Positions 1-15,200 of a stretch of 64,000 nt of DNA are shown here, in pieces. The notes under the pieces are model-generated. The model was given only the letters and a program-made list of their open reading frames with translations, did no database searches and had not been told where the DNA came from. Source of the DNA: Bathymodiolus brooksi (Eukaryota; Mollusca; Bivalvia; Mytilida; Modiolidae); NCBI GenBank assembly GCA_963680875.1, contig OY804579.1:23607804-23671803 (forward strand). The letters are read 5' to 3'. Within the stretch, counting starts at the first letter, position 1. Each line of letters begins with the position of its first letter. The translations under genes were made by a program, and so were the position numbers.

Positions 1-235
1 TTTCTTCATCAGCTAAATCATCTTCTTTGCTAGGTTTTAACCTATCTTCCACATCACCGTTTGTTTTCTTCTCGTTTTCTTTAGCCTTTCTAGCAGAATT
101 AATCACCCACTCCACACCCGAGTCTGACTCCTTCCATTCACCACTTTTATTAGGAGAGGCCTGAGGTGTTACAGATTCAGAAGAAAAGTCTTGTTCGTCC
201 ATTTTCTTTGCAGTCTCAAATCTTTTACAGAACAC
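1..235 (-). CDS. WAPL: WAPL coding exon 13, cut by the window edge (residues 1038 onward)
   Basis: The exon starts at 235 after acceptor CATTAACAG in phase 0 and is open to base 1. It encodes [15 protein letters not shown], then [18 protein letters not shown], and a long Lys/Glu/Asp-rich tail. The KSGEW...VEWV block aligns with KSGEWQETSGEIQWV of vertebrate WAPL, just before the last helices. The terminal helices and stop codon lie outside. Confidence 0.88.
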   Translation of the reverse strand, partial: MFCKRFETAKKMDEQDFSSESVTPQASPNKSGEWKESDSGVEWVINSARKAKENEKKTNGDVEDRLKPSKEDDLADEE

Positions 236-3200
236 CTGTTAATGGAATCAATGGTGTAAATGAGCTCACAATAAACTAGTAGATATACCCCCCGCTCCAC
301 ACATCTGTCCAACCTATTTCCATAACCAAAACATTACTGATTGTTCCGACCAAAAATGAAAGGGACCCTCCTTTCTTCACTGGTAAGCTGCTGATAAAAT
401 TTCAAAACATTCTGAGAAACACTACTCAAGTTATCATACGACATAGGGTAAAAATCCTATTTTCCGTCATATCAAGTCCAATAGCTCTGGAACGGCAAAA
501 GTGAAAATCATCAAAAATGAAAGGGATCCTCCTCTCTTCACCAGTAGACAGCTGATAACATTTTAAAAGATTCTAAGAAACACAACTCAAGTTATCGTAC
601 GACATAGGATTTGTCTACAGACAGACGGACATGGTGAAACCAGTATACACACCTACAACTTCGTTGCGGGGGGTATAATGATTGATTGATTGGTGCTTAA
701 TGCCAACATTAGCAATATTTCAGCTTTATCGTGTCATGAACAAATTTTACCATTAACTTACACACCTACAAGACACTTAGAAATAAAACATACTTGTCTA
801 TAAAACAATCAGTTCAGAATAAAAAATTGTAAATTAATTAACAGTTTTGCTATTAATCCATAAATCTTTAATAACCATGATCAGAAAATTGTACAATATG
901 ACAAGATTTTTGAAGATGAAATAGTCTGAAACGAATATGATATTTTTTTCCAAGATATGGAAAAAATGAAGTTAGGCAAGTGTTTTTGCTACATAATCAT
1001 GATAATCCTACATGATTTTATTCACAGATATACATCTCTAAATGCTGATTTCATATATCCTAAATAATATAATTTCTTTAATATTTTTTCATCAGTGGAT
1101 CTTGTTTTAAACTCTTCCCACACAAAGAGGACATATCTTAAAAGAAGTTTGGTGGTAATTATATTTAAATTCAAAAGCCATAAGCTTGACTTTATTAGTT
1201 TTAACAAAGAAATATACATGATAACTCAAAAATATTCGAGTGGCAGTGAAATGCTTGTAGTTGAGGTGTAACACATTTGATCAAGGTCATTTTCAACATA
1301 ACTACAATAATTAACATCTTTTTTAATCAATTTACCTGTACAAGAGCTTTAGCTGCAGGAACTGTTTCTTTATTACCTAAGCAGTCAAATTCAAATGATC
1401 TGTGTGTCTTTGCATCAATAACTTTTCTTCTATTTACATCACAATGTTCTACCAAATTTATCAATAAACCAAGACTCTGCAAATAGAAAATATAGATAAT
1501 CTGATAGAAAACACTAATTTACTAGGATCATGTTTATCAGTTAGAACATTATAATTAACAAACAAGATCAGATCCATGATACTTGTTCCAAGTAGTCAAA
1601 CCAGCCCATGCAGTCACCTCTATTAAGCAGTCAACTGTATTAAAAGGTCACCTTTTCTTGTCCTGTCGTAGATAATTTCATATCAATTGAACCTTTTTTA
1701 AGAGATCACCTGTCTTCAAACCAGCAAATTCATTGGACAAGTATGACAAGCTAACACGAATCTGTATCACTCACCTGATAAAGGAGATTTTATTACCTAT
1801 AGTAGTATATGTTAAATGATGATCCATTAGGGTTTTAATCCAATTGACCATCAACGATAGAAGTGCTCACTGATGAAAAAAGAGGAAGCCCCTTATACAT
1901 CACCTGAATACCCTCATTTTCAAGCTGTTTTGACCAAGTTTGACACGTTTTATTTCCAAATATTTTGCTAAAAAGAGGAAATCTACTAAACAGAAGAAAA
2001 CTTTCATCTCTGGACCATGTAAAAAGTAGGCTTCAGAAAGATTGTAGTCGCTCACCAGGGATGTTAGGCAAAATGTCGTATTTTGAAACGAAATTGTTAG
2101 AATAAACTGTATATTATCCATTTCAAGCTACTTTTAAAATTCCAAATTGATGTAATAATCAGCTGGACTCTGGATCACATACAGAAACTAACAAGTGTAA
2201 ACACAGATTTATGTCTCACGAACCTAGATTGTATGGTAATATGCAGAAACTAACCTAAGCACGAAAACTTAACTTAAGTCAGTAGATCATGAAAATGAGG
2301 TGAAAGTCAGGCTTATTGTTTAAAATTATTTTTTTTTACTACTAAATGACACATATTTGTTACATAATTTGATTCTAAATCATTTGTATTCTGTTTCAAA
2401 ATAAGCTGAATAATATGCTCAGTCCTTTATAGATCACATCATTTATTTTGTTTTGTAAAATTTCAAACTTGTGTAACATTTCACTCTAATAGCAGTATAT
2501 ATATATATATATGTGTGTATTGATACTTACAAGTATAAGTACATCATATCTGAGATCTTGTGGTACATATTGAGGAGTCTGTAATATGGCTGTTAATACA
2601 GTATTAATAAAGTCTTCTTGTTCTCCTACCTTTGTACAGGCAAATTCTGTTCAATAACAAAATCAAAATTGAGTTAAGTAAAACATATTTTATGGCATAT
2701 AATTTCGAAGCAACAACAATGATGATTTCAGTCTCATATCACAAATACTAAATGTTTGAATGTAGTTTGTCATTATCGTTACATAAATAAAACTAGAGGC
2801 TCAGTGGGCTGAGCCTGTGTCGCTCACCTTTCATTCTGCTTTGAGGAAACTTAATACAGAACTTTCCATAGGTGCTTCCCACCAAGTTTTCCATTCATTT
2901 GGCTAAGCAGTTACAGAGAAGAAGATTTTTTAGAAATCGACCAATCAGAAACAAGAATGGCTTGTGGCGGCCATGTTTATTAATGGATCAGAACTAAATT
3001 AGCAATCTTTATAGAGGACCTTCCAAGGATGCTTCCTAATAAGTTTCGATTCATTTGGCCAAGTGGTTTCAGAGGAGACGATTTTTTGGAAATCAACCAA
3101 TCAGAAACAAGAATTGCCCTTTGTTAACGGATCGAAACTAAATTAGCAATTTTTATAGAGGACCTTCCAAGGATGCTTCCTACCAAGTTCCGATTCATTT

Positions 3201-6200
3201 GGCCAAGCGGTTTCAGAGGAGAAGATTTTTTTTTAGAAATTAACCAATCAGAAACAAGAATTGCCTGTGGCGGCCATGTTTGTTAACGGATCGGGACGAA
3301 ATGAGCAATCTTTATAGAGGACCTGCCATAGATGCTTCCTACCAAATTTTGGTTCATTTGGCCAAGTGGTTTCAGAGGAGAAGATTTGTTTAAAATCGGT
3401 CAATCAGAAACAAGAATTCCCTATGGCGGCCTTGTTTGTTAATGGATCGGGACAAAATGAGCAACCTTTAGAGAGGACCTTCCATAGATGCTTCCTAACA
3501 AGTTTCCCTTTATTTGGCTGAGGGGTTTCAGAGAAGATTAAAATGTGAAAAGTTAACGGATGCCAAGTGATGGCAAAAGCTCACATTGCCTTTGGCAAGG
3601 TGAGCTAAAAATGTTGATATTGTGTAGTGACTGTCAATCATTCATCAATAATAACCATTTTTCATTCACCAATGAATTATAAGTTTGTCCTAGCTCACTG
3701 TCTGGTGTACATAAAAACTTAAGTGCTGGGTATTGGTGACTGTTCTCTGGGATCAAACCACAGATCTTCCCAAAGCATCTCAAGGTGACAGATATGAGGT
3801 TGCAGGTTAAAATACAGAAAGACTGACCATGGACCATAGTGGGTAACATGTGTTAATAGAGTGCCATGCTCCATGCACGTTCAAGACCTCATTTGTAGTT
3901 TTAGAAAAAGAGTTAGAACAATGTAGCCACTATAAAAGGCTAAATTTTTCGTCATTATTCAGGTGCTTCATTCTTTAGACATTTTAAAACAAGAAGATAT
4001 CTATGATATTTGATTCTTTGTTCAATACTCATCCATCCCAGTTGTTTAAATAGAGGTTCAGATGGTGTAATAGGATATTGATCTAATATCAGTCTTGCTT
4101 GTCCCTAACAACTGTGTATAGGTTTGATATTGAACAAACCAGAATTTAAAATTGACTTTTAAATATAGTGTTATGAGTTATTACGTTTAATTCCACTTTC
4201 AACAATACTTCAGCTATACTGTGGTAGAGGTAACCGGCACACAACTCGAAAATGAGCAGGATTTGAACTCATGACGTTAGTGGTGATAGGCACCGATTGC
4301 ATAGGTAGTTGTAAATCCAACTATCATACGATCATGACCACGACCGTTTCCACTTAAATATATATTAGTCATAAACATCCAAAGAGATCAATGGTCTGAG
4401 GTAATAAGCTAAGTCAATGCTACTTGAATATTTCTAAGAACTCACCATTTTCATGAGTAAGGTTAAGAAGAACTTTAAGGATTGCTAATACACAATTATA
4501 TACAACATATCCATACGATTCTTTGTCAACTTTCTGTCCATCTGGCAATGGATATATAGGTAAAAATTTCTGGCAAATTTTTAGGGCCCTGAAAATATCA
4601 GATTTGAAGTATGAAATATGTATTTTTATGAGTAGATGAATCAAAATCTGCTAAAACAATAAGCATCTATCCCAACCTCAAATTGTACACAGATAGTATT
4701 TTCATTAGATCGAAGGAAACTGAAGTTGTAATCTAAATATCGTTAATTTCATTGTTTTCATATTTTCAACAGAAAGGATTCTAAAACGATAAATGACTCA
4801 AAAAGAATCTTATTTTTCCACAAGTAGTTTTGATGACAATCAAACAAAATTCATGATACTATGTTGAAACCAGACGTCATATCTTAATTTTTTTTCAAAA
4901 TGGAGGAGGCTTCTTTTTTTGTGTGAAGATAAAATGAAATCAAATTGTTGTAATGGGAATTGATTACAAGGACTACATTATCTCACTTGATTGTACATGG
5001 TGTGAAGGCATATCACATGACCCTTTTTTTGGCGTCGCAATGTTGAAAACATTGCAAAAATGAATGATTTCCAGTGAGCCTTTGAAAACGTTGAGCTTGT
5101 GATCCCTTCAAACTATAAACTACTGTAATAATACTTTCAAGTTACTTATTTACCAGATATAAAACTAAAATGCATACAATAATTTTCAAATATTTCTTCT
5201 GTCTTAGTTAACAACTTAAGTTTTGTGGCTTTTATATTTTTTGCTTTGTAAAAATGTTGAAGCATACTGTTGTGAAAAAAGATGTGGATGTTGCAAGAGA
5301 AACAAAAAATTAGTTTCTCAAGTCCTTACTAGAATTGACATGTTTGATTGACTTACCTACAGCACGATGAACTTATTATTCCTGATTTATATGATAATAA
5401 ATAAGTCTGATTCTCTGTGTTAACAAATATCACCTGAAAAAGAAATATTTAGTTAAATCCATGTGACTGGTCAAAGTGTACTTAAATAAAAATCAACAAA
5501 GACATATGTAATGTCATTTTAAAACTATATTTGCTTCAGAAAATGGTTAAAAGAGTCTGTAATTTTGCCAAGTTAACTCCAGTATAAATTCATATATATA
5601 TTTTATTTATACATGAGCTGAATGTTGAATGCATTCATCTGTTTTGGTTTGCAATCTGCTTTGTCTTTTCAAAAGAACATAGTATTCCAAATATGCAAAA
5701 TGACGCATAAAGATGGTGATTTTGCAAAATAAATTAATTTCAAGGACTACATGCAGAGATTGAAAAAGAATTGAAGAATGTATCCATACAGCACAGATTT
5801 TTAGGCAAATCAAGGGGCATAAATTTCAAATAATTTGGATATTGAACAGAAATGAATATTTGTAGCTTTTTAGCAAATCAAGAGGCAGAACTCCAGAACA
5901 GAAAAAGTGGTAGTAAAGTCCAAAACTGAACTTGGCATTCTTTTTATAGTTCCTGACTTTTTGCATAAATTTCAAATGATTTGCCTTAGGGGAAGTTATT
6001 GAGTAAAAACCAAATAGGGACATACAGACAGACAGATATCCATACAGACATGGGTAAAATTTATTATCACCCTTCAGCTTGGCCTCAGGCTCTACAGAAG
6101 TGCTTCATGGTGGTACAAACTCAATGACCACGGGTAGACACATAGATTACTGATAATGCCTAGTGGCAGGGGCATACAAATTTTCTACTGTAAAAAAAGA

Positions 6201-9200
6201 ACTAAACTTTCCATTAGTGTTTTCACATCCCAATACTTACATTTTCTAAAACCCTTAAACATCTGTCTGTTTTCTTTATATTTTCTAGTGTACTATCATA
6301 TAATAATGTGCTATCATCTCCTATTGCCTGTATACATGAACACACTGAAAAATACATTATTTATTAGAAACATTAGGAAAAAAACTCTTACAATGAAAAT
6401 TCCTTACAGAAATGTGTCAAACTAATTGTATCTGAGAGATAACATTTTGTGTAACTTAAATTTCACAATGAAATATCCTTCTTTTGAATTGTTTAGCATG
6501 TAAATGTTTATGTGTGTCATAGAAGATTTAACACAGACCTTTTTTGCCATTGTTTATATTGGAAGTGTAACCTGCATGCATTTGTTTGGATATCTTCAGA
6601 ATTCTTCTTAATGTCAACTGGCAGATCTAGGAAGATTGGCAGATGATGCAAGACAACATTGTATTATTTAACTCACAAACAAACCTTAGATATTCCTAAA
6701 CATACAGAGAGTTGCTATTGAAAATGTAGAGGTAAAATCAACAAAGCAAGGAACCATAAGAAACAAATAAGGCGATGCTAAATCTCTGTAGAGAAAGTCA
6801 AGGACATATTCATTCATTCAGTATCTGCATTTCAATGCAACAGAGAAAGGCATATAAAAAAAAGTACTATATTTTGGAAAAATGGTTCATGTGACACAAC
6901 TTATAGTAAGATCAAAATCAAGTTTAAAAAATTAAAAATTAAATCTGCTCCCTATTCATGACTTTTTTTTCAAATCTTTGATAAACATGTTATTCATGAT
7001 CTTGTGAAATTTCCAAACATCAACACAGTAAAAACAGGACGACTTGACTTCTCTCTCTCTTGACTTAAGGGCGAAGTGAGGGAAAATCTGAGAGACTTCC
7101 GAAAATCGATGCAAATTTTAACGTTTCTTTCCCCTCTACCGCATGTTCCCCTACCTTTCACAAAAACGAACAATGATCTTAAAAGGATGCAATTAATGAG
7201 TTTGGAATAAAATATTGAACATCAAACCCTGTCACATTTCACGAACATGAAATATTATGTGAATATTGAAGAAAAAGTATGATTATTGGTGAAAAAAATA
7301 CGGACTTGAAAAGACTGACAGGGCAACTAAAACTTCGCTTTTTGACAGAAATTGGGCAACTTCATTGAAACCAAGGTGAAGAAGTCGCCCACTTCGCCTG
7401 GTTTGGTGAGCATCATATTCTATTGTGTTTGATGATTGGTATTCCTGGATGAGTAGCATCTTTTACAAAGGGAGTAAACAAAATGTAACATTGGTTCACC
7501 ACCTCTTGCTCTGGATGAGTAGCATCTTTTACAAAGGGAGTAAACAAAATGTAACATTGGTTCACCACCTCTTGCTCTGGATGAGTAGCATCTTTTACAA
7601 AGGGAGTAAACAAAATGTAACATTGGTTCACCACCTCTTGCTCTGGATGAGTAGCATTTTTTACAAAGGGAGTAAACAAAATGTAACATTGGTTCACCAC
7701 CTCTTGCTCTGGATGAGTAGCATCTTTTACAAAGGGAGTAAACAAAATGTAACATTGGTTCACCACCTCTTGCTCTGGATGAGTAGCATCTTTTACAAAG
7801 GGAGTAAACAAAATGTAACATTGGTTCACCACCTCTTGCTCTGGATGAGTAGCATCTTTTACAAAGGGAGTAAACAAAATGTAACATTGGTTCACCACCT
7901 CTTGCTCTGGATGAGTAGCATCTTTTACAAAGGGAGTAAACAAAATGTAACATTGGTTCACCACCTCTTGCTTCTATTATTTCTTCAATATTGAGGCAAT
8001 AATCAGAGATGAACTATGCCATCTAATACCTGTATCAACAATATGATCTAAAGCACCAAGTGTACGTAATTCTTCCTTGAACCATTCTCCAGCTCTCAGT
8101 GATGTCAGACTTAGTAAAGATTCCATTGCCAAATTACCAGTCTGAAAAAAAAAAGGTGTAATTTAAGTTAATAAATCTTTGCATCAAAAAACTATTTCCA
8201 GCCATATGAGGTATCAAAGAACAAAAATATATATAACCCTAAACTAACTCAACAATAATCTTATACCAGAACATCCATCTATTAGGGTCATGTTCACATT
8301 TAATCTAATAAAATTTGCAGCCAAGCCGCAACAAGGTTACACTCTGCATATGCTTAGGTGAATTCCGGGTAGGCAGATGGTGTGCATATCAAATCTTTCT
8401 AGTACTCAAAAGATTCTTATTCCTTACAAATTAAAACCAAATTTATACATATGCATTATATACGGACAATACCTCAGTTGGGTTTGAAAACCGTAATGCT
8501 TTGACAAGAATTTTAAGAGCTATGCCCCTTGAAGATGTAGAAATTATGTTGTGCCCCTCTGATGCTTTCACAAATTTGTCCATATAAATCAAGAATTTGA
8601 AACTATACGATACATGCATTTTTTCATGCAATCATGTGAATGACTGCATAATCAGGCATGACATATTTATCTGTGTAAATGTAATCAAATCAAATAGATT
8701 TATTTCAAATAGGTCAAAAAATTATGATTTCTGGGTGGGTATATTAACTATTAATCTAACTTGTAATAAAAAATTTATATATGAAAAATTGGCTTTCAGA
8801 CATACCATGTATTCAAACCTATTCATTTAAGTATTAATTATTTAATGTATAAAACTGCTGTATAGTCTAATCAAGATGAAATGGGGAGTTTTTCTTTTTT
8901 TGTGTACTGTTCTGGACAGTGAAGACAGATGCAAAGTGATGACAATAGCTCACTTGACTTTTTAGGTTAGATGAGCTAAAAATATCTTACAGACACAGCT
9001 TCCAAATCAGGCTGATTTTCAGTGCCAGATTCTTTTTGTAACTGATAATAAACTTCTTTAGCACGTTCAATATTTCTGTTGAGAGCTCGTTTCCCTGCAG
9101 CTGTCATCCCTCCGTCATTCTCCTGATTATCAACTTCCAGGAGACGTAACATTAAATTTAAACTGGATTTCTCCAAGTCCATATTTAATCTGTCACGACT

Positions 9201-12200
9201 TAACATAAACATTAGTAAAGCTGTACATAAGGCTAGACTCTGAAAATATAAAAATTTTATGATTATTTTATCTACAAAAATAATTAATTCATTTTGACCT
9301 TAAAGACGTTGTAGGATTGAATGCTATTTTGTAGGAATTTATCAACTTATAAAATTGGGCCGATTCACTGACAAACTTTGCATAAACGTCCGAAGGAAGA
9401 CTTCTATGCAAAGTTTGTCAGTGAATCAGCCCGAGTTTATAAGTTGATAAATTCCTACAAAATAGCGTTCAATCCTTACAATTCCAATCTAATCGATCAA
9501 CCTAAATGTTTAATTTTTAACCCTTTTAATTCCATCGAGAGCCTCAATAAGTGAAATACACAAGTGCGTAGTAATATTGACATCGAAACACATGTAAAGG
9601 CGTAAAATAATCCTTACGAACATTTAATGTCAATTCAACAAATGGCTTACTTCAAACAATTTAAATGTCAAAAGTTGAAAAAAAGTCAGAACAATAATAC
9701 TTTAACACACTTAAAGTCTGTCAATGTCTCAATATTGGCCGTGCCGCGATTGTCCTTGTCATTTATTTAGCGGATGTTCCAGTGTGAAAGTGAAAGTTAG
9801 TCTTTGAAGACGGAGTAGACGCCAAATCTAGTGTTTTCCCAATTGATGTTCAAGCTCTGGTTGCTTGTAAGTGCCCCCGGTATCATTGGGGGGTCAGAGG
9901 AAGGAACGACAGCGGGGTACGGTCACCGGAGTCATTGCATTAGTCACAGGAACAATTGGTAAGTTTTTCTTGCCAGTAGTCACGTTTTCGAGAACATTGC
10001 TGATGATTTGTTTTTGTGTAGTACCGAGACGCCGACAAAAAGCCCCATTTGGTGTTTTTCTTGGTTGATGCACTGTACTGGTTCTGCTCAATTTCCAGGA
10101 GCTGTTGATCATCCAGAACTTTGAAACGACTTGCACTTTTGGATATAGCACCTGCTTGTACAAGTAACTGTGATTGTGGTTGATCATGTGCGTCAACTAG
10201 TTCAGAAGGCTGAGAAGCAGTTTGGTTGCCCTCAACACTGACCTCAGGGCATTCAAGACTCCTGATTTATGCTGTTCACTGCTTCAATTAACATTTCATC
10301 ATTTAATGATCAAATTCACAGATATCATTCTGTAGCACCTCAAGTAATTCAAGGACTTCTGAGACTTCTGAAGTGTCCATCCCTTCAGGCATTTGAAGTT
10401 CAAATGTGATGCCATGAGGTTCCATGGCATGGATCTCACCCTCAAGATTGGAATCAACAACAAGTTCTTCCGAGTTCATACTTGTTTGCAGACGATATTT
10501 TTGTAAATATCATGGGAAAGTGAGTGCATATTTTTTGGATATTATATTTCTTAAACAAAGGTAAGCCAATTTTAATTTTATTTCCTTCATTGTTGTGAGA
10601 GTAGATAATAAAAAAACATTTTTATTATTTCAAAACACGAAACGTGAATTACCGAGACATAGCGTCGGCCATATTTTTTTGATTAGCAACGAAAGTAGTT
10701 CCAATACGGAAATTATCAAGTTATAAACTTTTTGACAATGTCGCTTCCCAATGCCATTTAACCAAGCAGAACGTCAGAAAGACAATTATGTAAATAAGAT
10801 TGGAATTATAACATTTTAAGTATGAAAATTTAGAAATCTAATTTTATGTGTTTGATGTTGTGTTTATATATTCACATAAGAGTCTTCATCCATGTCATTG
10901 TGCATACATTTACCATTATCAGCTGTTGTTTATTAGTAACTCCCAGCCCACTTTACTATAAATAATGACATCTTAATACACATGTCTTCCGATCAGTCTG
11001 ATCAGATGTTTCTCGTTTAAGAAATGCTACACATAAGAGTTAAATTAGATTCATGACTTATACATTTACTATAAAAATAAACATTGGTTTAAAATTTAAA
11101 GCACATTTTGGCCCAATCTACAGATAAAATGATTTTTTTTTCTTTGTACTCATCACTGTGGAGTCTGATGAAATATTTATCCTTTAATAATTTTTTATGT
11201 CAATATATTCATCATTAAGATGAAATGAGATAGTATCAAATTTTACTGATTTTGGTCAGACCAACCATGTTCAGAACACTTGGAATTATATCACCATTAT
11301 ATTTTGTTTTTGAGTACATATGACATTATTTATTTTCAAGTAAACTCCAGGTAAAGGTGTAAATGTTTATAGCAGGTTAAATAAAGAAATATGTTCATTT
11401 GTGATTTTTCTAGTGGCCATTGGCCAATAATGATTGAAACTTTTTTTCTTCAATTTTTAAATACTCAATTAAAATATGTATTTTGAAACAATGTGACAGT
11501 TAAACCAGGTTTAAAGATTATTACCTGAACATTTGTTTGTTTTTAATACTTTCAGACTTTTTTTTCCTGCCAGTATGCAATTGTCAACACAAGATATTAG
11601 TCTTTAATTATATAACCATATAAAGGCACCAACTAGTTTTATTCAGGTAAAAATGTACGAGAAGTTATACATTTAGAAATGGTATCCCAATACAATGTGT
11701 GTTTGTCAATGGCAGAGACTCTATAACAATTTAGCACAATGTCATTTTGTACAAAATTCCTGTCCTTTAAGGACTAATAGAAGTCAAATGATATTTTTGC
11801 TTTGTCCTACAAATGTTAAGAAAATATAAATACAACTTACAGGATCTGATCCTGCATCATGAAGATTTCCAAATATAACTGCTACTGTCCCGTGTGCTCG
11901 GATGTGCATCCTGAATGATGGCAAAATACATTTCTGTGCAAGTCCAATACAACTGAAATATACAAGAAAAGATCATATTAAATCCTTGAAGTTATCATAT
12001 ATTATGTGTTTGATATAGAACAAACGGTAACTGTAGTCGCATGAATTATGACATAATATTTGAAGACAATATGTCGTAAAACAACATTATTACCAAAAAT
12101 GTGTGTTCATGTATGTTAAGATGTTGGTAAAGATCAGACATTTTGCATAGATTCATTAGTAAAATAAAGTGTTTTGAGTTTTTATTTGTGAGTGAGTGAT

Positions 12201-15200
12201 TATTGTTTTATAACGCTAAGTGAGCAATTTTGCAGCTATACCATGGAGAAAACATGCTACATTGTGATGAGATGATAATGATGTCCACGTGTGAACTAGA
12301 CCAACGCACAGCATTGGATTTAGATAGTGCTAGCTCACTGAAATAACAGCAGACGCATTATTCGAGCCAATCAGTTTTTGCTCTTAATCCTTAGTGCTGC
12401 ATGCTTAGCAGAGAAGCTACAAATAACAATTTTACAGTCTTTGGTTTGACCAGACCTGGGCTCTTACCCACTATCTACAGGACTGGAGGCCAACCGATGC
12501 CATTGTTTTATTTGTCCATAAATTGTTATGGTGAACAAGACATTTCTCCCATTATCCCATTTTCCCCCAATATATGAAATTGATCCTAAAAACAAAGAAG
12601 CTACTACTGGTAACATGATCTGGTATAGACGAAATTTTGAACTATAGTAGATTGTCAGTTTTTTATCCCCCAGGACTTCTACTCAAAATGCCCTGGGTCA
12701 CTGCTTGGTATAAAATTAGGTATTCATATCACTATGATAAGTGCCCTGTCTACATTTTGTAACAAAGTAAATGTGGACAATAAGTTTCTCACGGAAATCA
12801 AATGAATATATAACACAAACTAGTATTACTGTGAACACAGCTCACTAAGATATACCCCCCGCTCCCCACATCTGTCCAACCTATTTCCATAACCAAAACA
12901 TTACTGAATGTTCCGACCAAAAATGAAAGGGACCCTCCTCTCTTCACCAGTAAGCTGCTGATAAAATTTCAAAACATTCTGAGAAACACTACTCAAGTTA
13001 TCATACGACATATGGTAAAAATCCTATTTTCCATCATATCAAGTCCAATAACTCTGGAACGGCAAAAGTGAAAATCGTCAAAAAAGAAAGGGATCCTCCT
13101 CTCTTCACCAGTAAACAGCTGATAAAATGTTAAAAGATTCTAAGAAACACAACTCAAGTTATCGTACGACATAGGATTTGTCTACAGACGGACGGACATG
13201 GTGAAACCAGTATACCCCCCTACAACTTCGTTGCGGGGGGTATAAAAAGGTAGTCCTATTTCCTCTCTTAAAACTTTCTTTCTTATCAGCACAATTCAAA
13301 TTCTATATTCACAGATGAGCAGAGCTATATTACAACCTTACCTTAATCAATATAAGCAAATATTTTTTATTTCATACCGACAAAGAAAAGAATTCTTTTA
13401 AATCATCATCACTAATTCTGCATTCAAATTTTAGTCCCAGAATTAACTGGTCTTACTTTTTATCAATGTTAAAATTTTGATAGCTTCCTGGCACCTTGTT
13501 TCTGAAAGTACAGGCATCAGAACCCAAAAAATTTAAGACTTTATTTTTATACTACACATATTTGCTACTGTGGATAAACTGCCTAAAAAATGTATACCTG
13601 AGACATCTTGTAGACATAGGTTCTCCTTCTTTAAGTCCAGCTAACAAGTATTCTATGTCATCACTAAACTCCTGTGTTTCTCCATGTTCTTGACATTCAT
13701 GTGCTTCCTTCACATTCTTTACTACTGTGTATAGCTAAAAGTACGTACATTTGTAGGTATTCATATAATCTTTACCACTGCAGTGTGGGAAACCATTTTT
13801 TAAAGTTACTCGCCAATCTGGCTAGTAACTATGGAAATCTACTCGCCACAATTAAATTTCACTAGCCAACTATGGGGAGAGATCCCTCATTTGAACACGT
13901 CATATTTTCCATGACATTTAAGTGTCCAATTTTCCTCATATGCTCAGCACATAGGTAACACCACATTCCCTTGTTCTCATCATGCATCAACTACTTTCTC
14001 CTATTTTCCATTTAGAGATAAATTTTCTCACTGTCTTTGGGTTAACATCTTTTTCAGGTGAAGGTTTTCCCTTTGACTTAAAATTACGTTAAAAAATATT
14101 TCATGTTGGATTTAGTTTCATTCCTAATTCAAATTTGCCGCCAAGGTCAACATTTAGAACTTTTAGGATACAAAAATATATTAACAAAATAAGCATACCA
14201 TTTCCAATCAAAGATGTACGATTATTTCAGTAAATAATTACCAACTTCAGCTAAATTTTGGCTACGACATGGTACCATGTTTAAAATAACTTAGCATCTG
14301 TTTTTAATGGTATTTCATAGGTATCTCATTCATGATTTCTAATCAGAAACAATAAGAAAATAACAACCAAGATCAAGACAAGCGCACACAAGTTTTTAGT
14401 GTTTCCATAAAAACAGTAATGGCGACCACAACAAAAAACGAGTGACAATTTATATAAAAACTTATGTTTCGGTACTATTTTATCGGAACACGTAAGTGAA
14501 TCATGCCCAATCAATCCATTCAATTAATTTCGGCCTATTCATTTTGTTTCATCAACTGGCGAGCAGTAAATTATCGTATTTCGCCCAGACATGCCAACTC
14601 GCCAAAATGGCTAATACTTGGACTGAAATACTCACCAAGATCATTTTACACTTGCATTTGGTGAGCGGTGGTTTCCCACACTGCCACTGTGTATAACTAA
14701 AAGTACATACATGGTGTAGGTATTCCAGACATATCGAAATATGTCGGACCGTCGGACCTGACAGGTAAAAATCAAGCCGGTCCGACGATGTTTTCGGCAT
14801 ATCGGTCCGAAAGTCCGGTAAAAATTTGCTCTCTACTTCGGTCAGGAAACAATTTTCTCTTTGTCGGTCTTTATAAAAATCGATCTTTCTTCTAGCAATA
14901 TCATGTTTATTTCTTTAAATAAGCGTTTTCTGTGAATAAGTTACATTGACCATTGCGCAATCCTAATCAAGTAACTTCCCTTAAAGAAATTCGTCCCAAA
15001 CATAGATCAGCATTTGACTAGATCGGTCTTTAAAATAAACCAAAACGATTATCATTTTAACTATTTGTATTTTGAAAATATATAATATATTCGTAAGTTT
15101 CCTTAGGTTGATAAAGTTTGTATTCTTCATTAAATATGTTCTTAAAACCTAACTTCTTGGTACATTGTCATTTGTAAAAAAAAATCGGAACTAATTAATG

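Noticed and set aside
7413..7994. Three open frames of 177-189 codons over the 66-bp array
   Set aside because: They are products of a 66-bp period in an intron. WAPL exons 7 and 8 join in frame without them.
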